This document shows, one piece after another, positions 26,706 to 35,161 of a stretch of 64,000 bases of DNA. The notes below the pieces were generated by a model. The model searched no databases. It was not told the origin of the DNA and saw nothing but the letters and a program-made list of their open reading frames with translations. The stretch is from Algoriphagus ornithinivorans (lineage in GTDB: Bacteria > Bacteroidota > Bacteroidia > Cytophagales > Cyclobacteriaceae), in the NCBI RefSeq assembly GCF_900115305.1, contig NZ_FOVW01000003.1:62001-126000 (forward strand), in the 5' to 3' direction. A program made the translations under genes and the position numbers. Numbering within the stretch: the first letter of the stretch is position 1; every line of letters begins with the position of its first letter.

Positions 26706-27206
26706 ATGAAAGGTTTGATAGGACTTCTTTTAATCTGTTTTCTGATGATTTCTTGTAAATCCGAGAAGAAAGAAAAGACAATCTATATTGTTCGTCACGC
26801 AGAGAAACAACTGGTTCAAGATCCGGATCCGGAATTAGCTCAAGTAGGGTATATCCGGGCTAAAAAGCTCGCTCAAATCCTGAAAGACCAGGAAATCAAA
26901 CACATATTCAGTACTAATTACAAAAGAACTCAACTCACTGCACAGCCAACTGCTGAACAAGCCGGTGTAGAAATTCAATCCTATGAACCTTCAAATCATG
27001 ATGATTTGGTCGATAAACTCCATGAATTGGAGGGAAATGTACTGGTTGTAGGACATAGTAACACCGTCAGTCGCTTGGCCAATTACTTTATCGGTGAAGG
27101 TGAAAAATTCAATGATCTTACCGAAGATGAATATAATTTCATCTATGAAGTCAAACTCAGCAAAGATGGTTCGGCGGTATTAAGGAAGCTCTACAAGGAT
27201 TATTAA
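26706..27206 (+). CDS. Histidine phosphatase-superfamily lipoprotein (SixA-like)
   Basis: A 166-residue lipoprotein with lipobox Cys17 ('MISCKSE') and a phosphoglycerate-mutase-like phosphatase domain. The catalytic RHAE lies at residues 30-33, 'STNYKRTQLTAQPTAE' supplies the second arginine near 77, and the second histidine is in 'VVGHSNTVSRLANY'. It is short, like SixA phosphohistidine phosphatases. A lipid-anchored, exported version suggests a periplasmic or surface phosphoester substrate. The ATG at 26706 follows an in-frame TTG at 26697 that I reject. Its stop overlaps the remnant frame on the other strand. Confidence 0.85.
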   Translation: MKGLIGLLLICFLMISCKSEKKEKTIYIVRHAEKQLVQDPDPELAQVGYIRAKKLAQILKDQEIKHIFSTNYKRTQLTAQPTAEQAGVEIQSYEPSNHDDLVDKLHELEGNVLVVGHSNTVSRLANYFIGEGEKFNDLTEDEYNFIYEVKLSKDGSAVLRKLYKDY

Positions 27207-27361
27207 ACCACCACCAATTCAATCCCTTTTTCCTCCAGCTTTTCCAAATAGCTTCCGGAAATCAGTGGAAAATGAACTTTCTCGTGAAGAGCAAATAATT
27301 GGCGTCTGTCGATAGAATAAAAGACTTTCAAATCATACCTTTTAGTAGATATAGTTATCTT
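27203..27361 (-). pseudogene. Orphan 52-codon C-terminal fragment ending like GlpR
   Basis: A minus-strand frame with no ATG encodes 52 residues and ends 'EKLEEKGIELVVV', the same 13 residues that end the GlpR-type regulator at 28676. The last 40 bp match that gene at 39 of 40 positions. The upstream part ('DRRQLFALHEKVHFPLISGSY') does not match GlpR and is not recognised. It may be the tail of another deleted gene or a junction formed by insertion. Confidence 0.6.
27205..27244 (-). repeat. 40-bp direct repeat, copy 1 (duplicate of the glpR 3' end)
   Basis: Identical to 28678-28717 except for one base (C versus T at 27233). The two copies are in the same orientation and flank a 1.43-kb segment holding the lipoprotein gene at 27435-28514. 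Confidence 0.85.
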
Positions 27362-27434
27362 CTATAAATCTATCTATTGAATTTTAGAAATATCGAAACA
27401 ATTTATTGGAACTAAATCCCGGTTTGAAAAGATA

Positions 27435-28514
27435 TTAGTCCTTTACCTTCTCTATTTTAAACTTAAAAAAACTTAAAACATCTTCATTTTTTGATTTTAA
27501 ATCTAAAGCAATTATAAAATCGGAATTGTGGAAAAGTCTGCCAATTTTTTCTTCCATTTTCACCTCTTCCGATGTATTGTCTAACTCGATAATCATCAAT
27601 CCGTCTTCTCCTGTTGAGGTACCATCAATATATTGCCGATGCTTCCTTAATATTCTATTGCCCGAGGGATCAAAAATTAAATCTATAAATTGAGTACTGT
27701 TACCAACTTTTCCGAGATTAAATTCAGAATAATTTTTATAAAAAACTGATGGTGTTTTATGGAATTTGTTAGGAATTGATAGAAATTTTTTCCCCTCTTT
27801 AGTATCTATATTATAATAAAATACGTCAGGTAAGTAAGAAAAAGCGTATACCAATTTCCCATCGTAAACTGAAACTAATGGAGGAAATGAACTGTAGTAC
27901 CCTCTATCTTTTTCTATCAATTTTTTTGGAACATCTAATCTTAAAATTTCGGATGAATCAGTTAACAAGGAATATCTAACTAATTGGATCTTTTCTTTGT
28001 AAGATTGAAATTGATTAGCGTGAGAATTCAGATCCTTAACCCATAGATAAACATCTCCGCGAACTGGATCCCAGTTAGAACGGTAAATCGGACTTATTCT
28101 CTTCCCTTGAATTTCAAGATCATCCAATATTTTATCATAAAAAATTTCTTTTTCTTTTTCTCCTGATAAACTTACCACCACTAGACTTTCGCTGGATGAA
28201 ATCAATAATTTATCCTTGAAAAGAATAGAAGAAAATAAATTTTGCGGAACTGCATTAGGCCCAAAAAATTCCAAGTTGATTCGACTAGCTACTTTTTTTG
28301 CATTTAAATCAAAAACTTGAAATTGCTCCAAAGATTTATCATATGATAAAATGGTTTCATTTGAATTAATCTCCGCAACTCGAGGAGTACTCAAAAAAAT
28401 CTTATCGTCAACAATTGAATCTTTATAAACATCCCTAACTAAATACCTGCGCGATTCGTTTTCTTTCCCACAAGAAAGTAAAATTAATAGGAATATGAAT
28501 TTTATTCTTTTCAT
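27435..28514 (-). CDS. Exported lipoprotein, probable beta-propeller
   Basis: A 359-residue protein with lipoprotein signal (MKRIKFIFLLILLSCGKE; lipobox Cys15). The mature part has repeated short beta-blade-like segments ('ETILSYDKSLEQFQVFDL', 'GDVYLWVKDLNS', 'LVYAFSYLPDVFYYNIDT') as in the 6-bladed propeller/DUF4221-type lipoproteins that are numerous in Bacteroidota. Function unknown. ATG 28514 is chosen because it starts the signal peptide; a TTG six codons upstream is in frame. It is AT-richer than its neighbours and lies between the two copies of a 40-bp direct repeat, which suggests acquisition. It resembles the lipoprotein at 42185 in general form. Confidence 0.75.
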   Translation of the reverse strand: MKRIKFIFLLILLSCGKENESRRYLVRDVYKDSIVDDKIFLSTPRVAEINSNETILSYDKSLEQFQVFDLNAKKVASRINLEFFGPNAVPQNLFSSILFKDKLLISSSESLVVVSLSGEKEKEIFYDKILDDLEIQGKRISPIYRSNWDPVRGDVYLWVKDLNSHANQFQSYKEKIQLVRYSLLTDSSEILRLDVPKKLIEKDRGYYSSFPPLVSVYDGKLVYAFSYLPDVFYYNIDTKEGKKFLSIPNKFHKTPSVFYKNYSEFNLGKVGNSTQFIDLIFDPSGNRILRKHRQYIDGTSTGEDGLMIIELDNTSEEVKMEEKIGRLFHNSDFIIALDLKSKNEDVLSFFKFKIEKVKD

Positions 28515-28675
28515 CAATGTAAGAGTGGGCAAAAGTTAAACTCTCCCAGTGGGATTGTTTAAATCCACATATTTAAACAGATAAAATACTTGACGTTTAT
28601 CGTAAAGAAATAAAGATAAACTCTTTATCTGAATAAAAGATTTTTTAAAATGTTAACTGTGATTGATCTTTTCTC

Positions 28676-29437
28676 TCAAACCACCACCAATTCAATCCCT
28701 TTTTCTTCCAGCTTTTCATGGTAGATTTCGGGTATACCGGAATCAGTAATAATTACATCTATATCCTCCAATTCGCAGATTTTTCCAAAGCCTTTTCTGC
28801 CAAACTTCCGGCTGTCTGCCAAAATGATCGTTTTCTGAACAGACCGGATCATCTGAGCATTTAAATGAGCCTCCATCATATTGGAGGTTGTCAAGCCATG
28901 TTCCAAACTAATCCCATCCACACTCAAAAAAAGTTTGCTGCAAGCAAAACTCTGAAGCATTTCCTCTGCATAATGTCCCACCACAGAGCTACTACTTTTT
29001 CTAACAACCCCACCTAGCTGAACTAACTCTACATCCTGCATATCAATCAGGGCTAAAGTCACATTCATCGCTGCAGTCAGAACAGTCAAAGGTTTATTTC
29101 TGGGAATAGCCTGAGCCAAAGCAACCACCGTGGTGCCAGAGCCAATGATGATTGCTTCCTGATCCTCAATGTAGGCTAAGGCCTTCTCAGCAATCTTGGA
29201 CTTCTCCTCCACCTGCTCCAACTTTTTTACCTGAACAGAGCGGTCAGAAACATAAGGAGAAACCGAAGTTGCACTGCCATGGGATCGATACAATAGCCCC
29301 TTATCCTCCAAGACTTTTAGATCCTTTCGGACAGTTACCATAGTGACATCCATAGCCTTCGCTAGATCTGACACTGTCACAAATCCAGCCTTGTCTAATT
29401 CCTCCAAAATAAAACGATGTCGCTCTGCCTGTGTCAT
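28676..29437 (-). CDS. glpR: DeoR-family regulator, probable glycerol-3-phosphate repressor GlpR
   Basis: A 253-residue DeoR-type regulator. The N-terminal winged helix-turn-helix has 'RHRFILEELDKAGFVTVSDLA' and 'TVRKDLKVLEDKGLLYRSHG'. The C-terminal sugar-phosphate-sensor domain has 'IIIGSGTTVVALAQAI' near 100 and 'KLFLSVDGISLEHGLTTSN' near 170. It is divergent from glpD-glpK-glpF, so it most likely represses glycerol use and is released by glycerol-3-phosphate. ATG 29437 is preferred to an in-frame TTG two codons upstream. Its 3' end is duplicated at 27205-27244. Confidence 0.85.
   Translation of the reverse strand: MTQAERHRFILEELDKAGFVTVSDLAKAMDVTMVTVRKDLKVLEDKGLLYRSHGSATSVSPYVSDRSVQVKKLEQVEEKSKIAEKALAYIEDQEAIIIGSGTTVVALAQAIPRNKPLTVLTAAMNVTLALIDMQDVELVQLGGVVRKSSSSVVGHYAEEMLQSFACSKLFLSVDGISLEHGLTTSNMMEAHLNAQMIRSVQKTIILADSRKFGRKGFGKICELEDIDVIITDSGIPEIYHEKLEEKGIELVVV
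28678..28717 (-). repeat. 40-bp direct repeat, copy 2 (3' end of glpR)
   Basis: The partner of 27205-27244, 39/40 identical. This copy lies in the intact regulator gene and encodes its last 13 residues. Confidence 0.85.
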
Positions 29438-29460
29438 ATCCAATGAATTTTGACTAAATT

Positions 29461-29530
29461 AAGTAAAAGAAAGCAAAATGGAGTAAAAATCTATTTTTTA
29501 CTTTCTTTTTATTTCTTTTTATTTCTTTTT
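29461..29530. promoter_or_regulatory. Candidate GlpR operator array
   Basis: Three direct TTTCTTTTT units occur at an exact 10-bp period (29502-29510, 29512-29520, 29522-29530), immediately upstream of glpD. The complementary form AAAGAAAG lies at 29466-29473. A cluster of identical half-sites once per helical turn, between the divergent regulator and its target operon, is what a DeoR-family operator would look like. The sites cover the promoter space for both genes. Confidence 0.5.
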
Positions 29531-29549
29531 GAGTTATTTTTACTGACAA

Positions 29550-31115
29550 ATGAATAGAGAAGAAAACATTAAGCAAATTTCTGATACTTCCAGAATTTGG
29601 GATATTGCTGTGATTGGAGGAGGGTCTTCCGGTTTGGGAGTGGCATTAGACGCCATATCCAGAGGATTGACCGTGGTATTGTTGGAAAAAGCTGATTTTG
29701 CAAAAGGAACCTCTAGTAGAAGCACCAAACTGGTGCATGGAGGAGTTCGCTACTTAGCCCAAGGCGATATAGGCTTGGTGTTGGAAGCCCTGAAGGAAAG
29801 GGGTAAACTTTTGCAAAACGCCCCTCACCTGACAGAAAACCAGCCTTTTATTATTCCCATCTACACTTGGTTTGACAGAGTTCAATACAGCGTGGGTTTA
29901 AAGATCTATGACTGGATGGCAGGTTCACTAAGATTGGGTAAGAGTAAATTCATATCAAAGGAAGAAACCATCAGACGCCTACCTGCAGTCAAACAAAAAG
30001 GACTGAAAGGAGGAGTGGTTTACCACGATGGACAGTTTGATGATGCCAGACTAGCCTTGGCCATAGCGCAAACTGCAGATGATGCCGGAGCCTGCATTCT
30101 CAATTATGCATCCGTCAAAGATCTGATCAAAAATGAAAATGGGAAAATTACAGGTTTGAAAGTCAAGGATGAATTGGACGGTACCAATTACTCCCTTCAG
30201 GCCAAAATGGTAGTCAATGCAACGGGAGTTTTTGCTGATAAAATTCTACAAATGGATCAGCCTGGATCCCCTAAAATGATCCAACCCAGTCAGGGCATTC
30301 ATTTGGTTATGGATATGGATTTTCTGGGTGGAAAAGATGCACTGATGATCCCCAAAACCAAAGATGGAAGAGTACTTTTTGCCGTCCCATGGCATGGAAA
30401 ACTGGTAGTAGGCACCACAGATACACTTCGTGAAAAAGCCAAGCTGGAACCCGAAGCTTTGGAAAAGGAAATTGACTTTGTGTTAGAAACAGCAGCGGGT
30501 TATTTGACTAAAGCTCCAAGCAGAAAAGACGTAAAAGCTGTTTTTGCAGGATTGCGCCCATTGGCAAGACCTAAAGAAGGCAGTACAAAAACCAAAGAAA
30601 TATCAAGAAGCCATAAGGTGATCGTTTCAGAAAGTAAGCTGGTCACTCTCACGGGTGGAAAATGGACTACCTACCGGAAAATGGGAGAAGATACAGTCGA
30701 AAATTTTCCTGAAATCTCAGGTGAATTATTAGTGCCAAGCCAATCCTTTGAAATGAAACTTCATGGCTTTACTGAACGCGTGCCGGAAGGTCACTGGTCA
30801 GTGTATGGCTCAGATGCCAAAGAAATAAAAGGGCTGGCAAAAAGCGATCCCGCGCTTTCTGAAAAAATCCATACTGATTTTCCAAATCTGATGGCTGAGG
30901 TTCTTTGGGCTGTCAAAAATGAGATGGCAGTCAGAGTAGAAGATGTTTTATCCAGAAGAATTCGAATGCTCATTTTGGATGCTCAAGCCGCCTTGGACTC
31001 TGCTGAGAAAGTAGCTCGACTCATGGCCAAAGAGCTTCAAAAAGATGAAAATTGGATACAGGAAGAGTTAATTGCGTTTAAGAAAGTCGCCGAAAAGTAT
31101 TTAATTAAAGCTTAG
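29550..31115 (+). CDS. glpD: Aerobic glycerol-3-phosphate dehydrogenase GlpD
   Basis: A 521-residue FAD-dependent, membrane-associated enzyme oxidising sn-glycerol-3-phosphate to dihydroxyacetone phosphate and passing electrons to quinones. The FAD motif 'VIGGGSSGLGVALDAISRG' lies near residue 21, 'GTSSRSTKLVHGGVRYLAQGD' near 52 and 'LVTLTGGKWTTYRKMGED' near 365 are GlpD signatures, and a C-terminal helical domain follows. First gene of the glp operon, 29 nt before glpK. Confidence 0.96.
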   Translation: MNREENIKQISDTSRIWDIAVIGGGSSGLGVALDAISRGLTVVLLEKADFAKGTSSRSTKLVHGGVRYLAQGDIGLVLEALKERGKLLQNAPHLTENQPFIIPIYTWFDRVQYSVGLKIYDWMAGSLRLGKSKFISKEETIRRLPAVKQKGLKGGVVYHDGQFDDARLALAIAQTADDAGACILNYASVKDLIKNENGKITGLKVKDELDGTNYSLQAKMVVNATGVFADKILQMDQPGSPKMIQPSQGIHLVMDMDFLGGKDALMIPKTKDGRVLFAVPWHGKLVVGTTDTLREKAKLEPEALEKEIDFVLETAAGYLTKAPSRKDVKAVFAGLRPLARPKEGSTKTKEISRSHKVIVSESKLVTLTGGKWTTYRKMGEDTVENFPEISGELLVPSQSFEMKLHGFTERVPEGHWSVYGSDAKEIKGLAKSDPALSEKIHTDFPNLMAEVLWAVKNEMAVRVEDVLSRRIRMLILDAQAALDSAEKVARLMAKELQKDENWIQEELIAFKKVAEKYLIKA

Positions 31116-31144
31116 AATTTTTCTTTTTAACATAAATCCAGACA

Positions 31145-32644
31145 ATGACCCAAAATAAACCCTACATCATGGCCCTTGATCAGGGAACTACCAGTTCCCG
31201 AGCGATCATTTTTGACAAAAAAGGGCAAATCGTTTCTGTTGCACAAAAGGAATTCAAACAGCACTTCCCCAAACAAGGCTGGGTAGAACATGATCCTGAA
31301 GAAATATGGAAATCACAGTCCTCTGTGATGATTGAATCAGTGGTCAACAAAAGCATTGGCATCGACCAAGTAGCAGCCATAGGCATTACCAATCAGCGTG
31401 AAACCACCATCGTTTGGGATAGAAAAACAGGCAATGCGCTTTACAATGCTATTGTTTGGCAAGACAGAAGAACTTCTGCCTATTGTAATGAATTGAAAGA
31501 TCAGGGTCATTCTGAAATGATTGTTTCCAAAACAGGATTAATCATTGATTCTTATTTCTCAGCCACCAAAATTCGTTGGATTTTAGAGAATGTAGAGGGA
31601 GCAAGAGAAAAAGCTGAAGCTGGAGAACTAGCCTTTGGAACCGTAGATTCTTGGATTATTTGGAAACTCACCAAGGGGAATTGTCATATTACAGACATCA
31701 CCAATGCCAGCCGGACCATGTTGTATAATATCCATGCGCAAAGTTGGGATGATGAATTACTGGAACTATTTAACATTCCCAAGTCCATGCTTCCTGAGGT
31801 CAAATCCTGCTCTGAGGTATATTGCGAAACAGCAGGTGATGTTTTGAGCAGTAAAATACCCATCGCCGGCATTGCAGGAGATCAGCAGGCAGCACTTTTC
31901 GGGCAACTTTGCACAGAGCCGGGAATGGCGAAAACCACTTATGGCACCGGCTGCTTCTTAGTTATGAATACTGGCAAGGAGGCTGTGAGCTCAAAAAACA
32001 AATTGCTAACCACGGTGGCGTGGAAAATCGGAGATGAAATCAATTATGCACTGGAAGGGTCCGTGTTTATCGGTGGTGCAGCAATTCAATGGTTAAGAGA
32101 TGGGATAGAGCTTTTTGGAAACGCTAAAGAAACTGAAAAGCTTGCCCTAAGTTTAGAGGATAATGACGGCGTTTATTTTGTGCCAGCTTTGGCTGGTTTG
32201 GGAGCGCCTCACTGGGATCAAAATGCCAGAGGAGCTTTCTTCGGGATTACGCGGGGAACAACAATTGCGCATTTTACCAGAGCTGCCTTGGAAGCCATCG
32301 CTTATCAGGTATATGATGTGCTGAAAGCAATGGAAAAGGATGCCGGAGAAAAGACCAAAGAACTCCGGGTAGATGGAGGAGCAACTGCCAATAATTTTTT
32401 GATGCAGTTTCAATCGGATCTTTTGGAGTGCGAAATCAAAAGACCGGAAATCATCGAAACAACAGCTATTGGAGCAGCATTTTTGGCCGGATTAGCGGTC
32501 GGATTCTGGAAAGACCGAAAAGAAATTCAGGAACTTTGGAAAACAGATAAAAGCTTTCAGCCCGATATGGAAAAAGAAAAACGGGAAAAATTTCTACATT
32601 TTTGGCACAAAGCGGTCGAAAGATCAAAAAACTGGGTAGAATAG
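31145..32644 (+). CDS. glpK: Glycerol kinase GlpK
   Basis: A 499-residue FGGY-family kinase phosphorylating glycerol with ATP. '[19 protein letters not shown]' opens the protein, '[10 protein letters not shown]' near 46, '[15 protein letters not shown]' near 83 and '[10 protein letters not shown]' near 168 are classic glycerol-kinase motifs; '[20 protein letters not shown]' near 405 belongs to the ATP site. It lies between glpD and glpF in one operon, so imported glycerol is trapped and then oxidised. Confidence 0.97.
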   Translation: MTQNKPYIMALDQGTTSSRAIIFDKKGQIVSVAQKEFKQHFPKQGWVEHDPEEIWKSQSSVMIESVVNKSIGIDQVAAIGITNQRETTIVWDRKTGNALYNAIVWQDRRTSAYCNELKDQGHSEMIVSKTGLIIDSYFSATKIRWILENVEGAREKAEAGELAFGTVDSWIIWKLTKGNCHITDITNASRTMLYNIHAQSWDDELLELFNIPKSMLPEVKSCSEVYCETAGDVLSSKIPIAGIAGDQQAALFGQLCTEPGMAKTTYGTGCFLVMNTGKEAVSSKNKLLTTVAWKIGDEINYALEGSVFIGGAAIQWLRDGIELFGNAKETEKLALSLEDNDGVYFVPALAGLGAPHWDQNARGAFFGITRGTTIAHFTRAALEAIAYQVYDVLKAMEKDAGEKTKELRVDGGATANNFLMQFQSDLLECEIKRPEIIETTAIGAAFLAGLAVGFWKDRKEIQELWKTDKSFQPDMEKEKREKFLHFWHKAVERSKNWVE

Positions 32645-32647
32645 CAT

Positions 32648-33382
32648 ATGAATCCATACGTTGCAGAAATTATAGGCACAGGCCTCTTGCTCTTATTAGG
32701 CTCTGGAGTAGTTGCCAATGTGGTTTTACCACAAACCAAAGGACATAACTCAGGCTGGCTGGTCATTACCACAGCTTGGGCTCTGGCAGTATTTACCGGA
32801 GTGGTGGTTGCCGGACCTTATAGCGGAGCACACCTGAATCCGGCGGTCACCGTCGGTTTAGCTTTAGCAGGAAAATTTGATTGGGCTATGGCTCCAGGAT
32901 ATATTGGAGCTCAGGTATTAGGCGCAGGATTAGGTGCATTCTTTTCATGGCTCATGCACGTCGATCACTTCAAAGTGACCAAAGATCCGGGAGAAATTGC
33001 AGCCCCATTTGGAACCAGCCCTGCTATTCGAAATTTGAAAAACAACTTTATTTCCGAAGTAATCGGAACCTTCGTGCTAATTTTTGTCATCCTCTACATT
33101 ACAGGAGCAAAAATCGAAGACGCTGATCAAACTCCGATTGGATTAGGTTCTGTAGGTGCGCTTCCTGTGGCATTTCTAGTTTGGGTGATTGGCATGTCTT
33201 TAGGAGGAACAACAGGCTATGCAATCAACCCTGCCCGGGATTTAGGCCCTAGGATAGTACATCAGCTATTACCAATCCATGGAAAAGGCAGCTCTGATTG
33301 GAGCTATGCCTGGGTTCCAATCTTAGGTCCGATTGCAGGAGCAGCATTGGCAGCCGGACTTTATTTTTTGGTAGGAAGCTAA
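32648..33382 (+). CDS. glpF: Glycerol facilitator GlpF (aquaporin family)
   Basis: A 244-residue MIP-family channel for glycerol uptake. Both NPA half-helix motifs are visible: 'GAHLNPAVTVG' near residue 61 and 'GYAINPARDLGPR' near 196. The Asp after the second NPA-Arg (NPARD) marks aquaglyceroporins rather than water channels. Six membrane segments are predicted. Only three bases separate it from the glpK stop. The usual order in many genomes is F-K-D; here it is D-K-F. Confidence 0.95.
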   Translation: MNPYVAEIIGTGLLLLLGSGVVANVVLPQTKGHNSGWLVITTAWALAVFTGVVVAGPYSGAHLNPAVTVGLALAGKFDWAMAPGYIGAQVLGAGLGAFFSWLMHVDHFKVTKDPGEIAAPFGTSPAIRNLKNNFISEVIGTFVLIFVILYITGAKIEDADQTPIGLGSVGALPVAFLVWVIGMSLGGTTGYAINPARDLGPRIVHQLLPIHGKGSSDWSYAWVPILGPIAGAALAAGLYFLVGS

Positions 33383-33525
33383 ATTATTTACGATTTGAGA
33401 ATTTAGATTTACGGTCTTTTAGTGTGATGATTTCGGAAAATGAAACTCTTGAACGAAGACTAACAGAACGATGAACTCTTGAACTCTGAACAAATGAACA
33501 GCCAAGCTTCAGATTTTACTCAAAA

Positions 33526-34815
33526 TTACTTCTTATTCATCTCCATATAATCCACCGTCAAATAGCTAAGCGTTCTGACTCCTAAAAGAAATCCGCTTTC
33601 ATCTATAAAAAAGTCGGGTGTATGATGAGAAGGCGTAGTCAAAGGATCTCCGCCTTTTTTCATTCCTCCGAGGAAGAAAAAGAAACCAGGCTTCTCTCTT
33701 TGAAAAAAGCTGAAATCTTCAGCTCCTGTTACCGGAGGCATTGCAATCACATTTCCTTTACCTGCTGCTGATTCTACTGAGGGCAGTACTTTCGCAGTCA
33801 ACTCAGGTGGATTCACGGTTGAAGGATAAAGTTTACCAATGTTTACATCGGCTTTAGCCCCTGCGCTTTCTGCAATATTGGTGATGATTTCTGTAATTCT
33901 TCGATGAACCAAGGCTTGTTGTTCATCTCCGAAAGTCCGAATCGTACCAATCATTTCCACTTTTTCTGGAATGATATTATGACGGATTCCACCATGAATA
34001 GCGCCTACTGTCACTACAGCTGGGTTTTCGGTAATATTCACATTTCTTGATAAAATGGTTTGCAAACCCATAATAGCCTGTGCAGAAGTTACAATTGGGT
34101 CAACACTAGACCAAGGTGATGCTCCATGCGCTTGGGTCCCCGTAATGGTCACATTCAAATTGTCAACTGCGGCCATAAATGGTCCTGATCTGTATCCAAT
34201 TTTACCAGCCTCAATTTGAGCCCAAATATGCAATCCAAAAATGGCGTCTACATCTTTCATCACCCCCTCTTTTACCATGAGTTCGGCACCTGCAATATCC
34301 GCATCATAAACTCCTTCTTCCGCAGGCTGAAAAATAAACTTCACAGACCCTTTTAATTGATCTTTCATACTTGCCATCACTTCAGCTACTCCCATCAAAA
34401 TCGCCATATGGGAATCATGCCCACAAGCATGCATTACACCTGTTTCCTGTCCATTATAAGTAGCTGTATTCACCGATTTGAATGGCAAGTCATTTCTCTC
34501 GGACACTGGAAGTGCATCCATATCTGCTCTTAAAGCTACCATAGGACCCGGCTTCCCTCCTTTAAGAACACCCACCACGCCAGTTACAGCCACATTCTCT
34601 GTGACCTCCATTCCCAAAGATCGAAGATGTTCGGCAATGACTTTGGCTGTTCGGAATTCCTGATTTCCCAATTCTGGATATTTATGAAAATCCCTTCTCC
34701 ACTCGATCACTTTTGACTCTATGGAAGTCGCTTTTTTATCAATGGCAGGCTTCAAGTTCGACTGTGAAAAAGCGGTAGTGGAAAGCAATAAGAAGGGAAG
34801 TATCAATCGTTTCAT
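33526..34815 (-). CDS. M20-family amidohydrolase, exported (paralog A)
   Basis: A 429-residue metal-dependent amidohydrolase of the IAA-amino acid/hippurate hydrolase (M20D) group, with signal peptide 'MKRLILPFLLLSTTAFSQ'. Metal-binding residues are visible in 'HACGHDSH' near 128, 'QPAEEGVYDAD' near 160, 'GLHIWAQ' and the C-terminal 'SHHTPDF'. The dimerisation insert 'GTQAHGASPW' is present. It would remove acyl or amino-acid conjugates in the periplasm. The next gene upstream (35162) is a close paralog, so this is a tandem duplication. Confidence 0.92.
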   Translation of the reverse strand: MKRLILPFLLLSTTAFSQSNLKPAIDKKATSIESKVIEWRRDFHKYPELGNQEFRTAKVIAEHLRSLGMEVTENVAVTGVVGVLKGGKPGPMVALRADMDALPVSERNDLPFKSVNTATYNGQETGVMHACGHDSHMAILMGVAEVMASMKDQLKGSVKFIFQPAEEGVYDADIAGAELMVKEGVMKDVDAIFGLHIWAQIEAGKIGYRSGPFMAAVDNLNVTITGTQAHGASPWSSVDPIVTSAQAIMGLQTILSRNVNITENPAVVTVGAIHGGIRHNIIPEKVEMIGTIRTFGDEQQALVHRRITEIITNIAESAGAKADVNIGKLYPSTVNPPELTAKVLPSVESAAGKGNVIAMPPVTGAEDFSFFQREKPGFFFFLGGMKKGGDPLTTPSHHTPDFFIDESGFLLGVRTLSYLTVDYMEMNKK

Positions 34816-35161
34816 GTGTCTATAGTTTGATTTTTAAAGGTCATATGAAATGGCCAGGATAATCATTCCCCCTGCGTGAGATTTATTCTCAAGGGCATTT
34901 CATGCGTAATTAATTTTCAATGGATTTTAAATATACAAAATCCAGTATCACCTGAAGAAAAAATAAAAGACCCAAGCCTTATTAAAACCTGGGTTCTTTT
35001 AAATTTTATATATATCCAGTTCTCCCAGTAAGAGGGAAATACGGCTTATTATCAGCAAAAAAGATTAGAATCCGAAGCTTCGGTCTTCGGTCTTCCAATC
35101 GGTCAAGCAAAGAAAATATAGCAACTGGGAGGATTGCGGATAATCAGAAAAAATATTCGCA
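34816..35161. other. Intergenic spacer between the M20 paralogs
   Basis: No gene is seen. It contains the terminator at 34964-35000 and AT-rich sequence that must hold the promoter of paralog A. Confidence 0.5.
34964..35000. terminator. Terminator downstream of M20 paralog B
   Basis: AAAAGA-CCCA (34965-34974) pairs with TGGG-TTCTTTT (34990-35000), with a one-base bulge and a 15-nt loop. A run of A's on one side and T's on the other means it can act in both directions. On the minus strand it lies about 160 nt after the paralog B stop. Confidence 0.6.
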
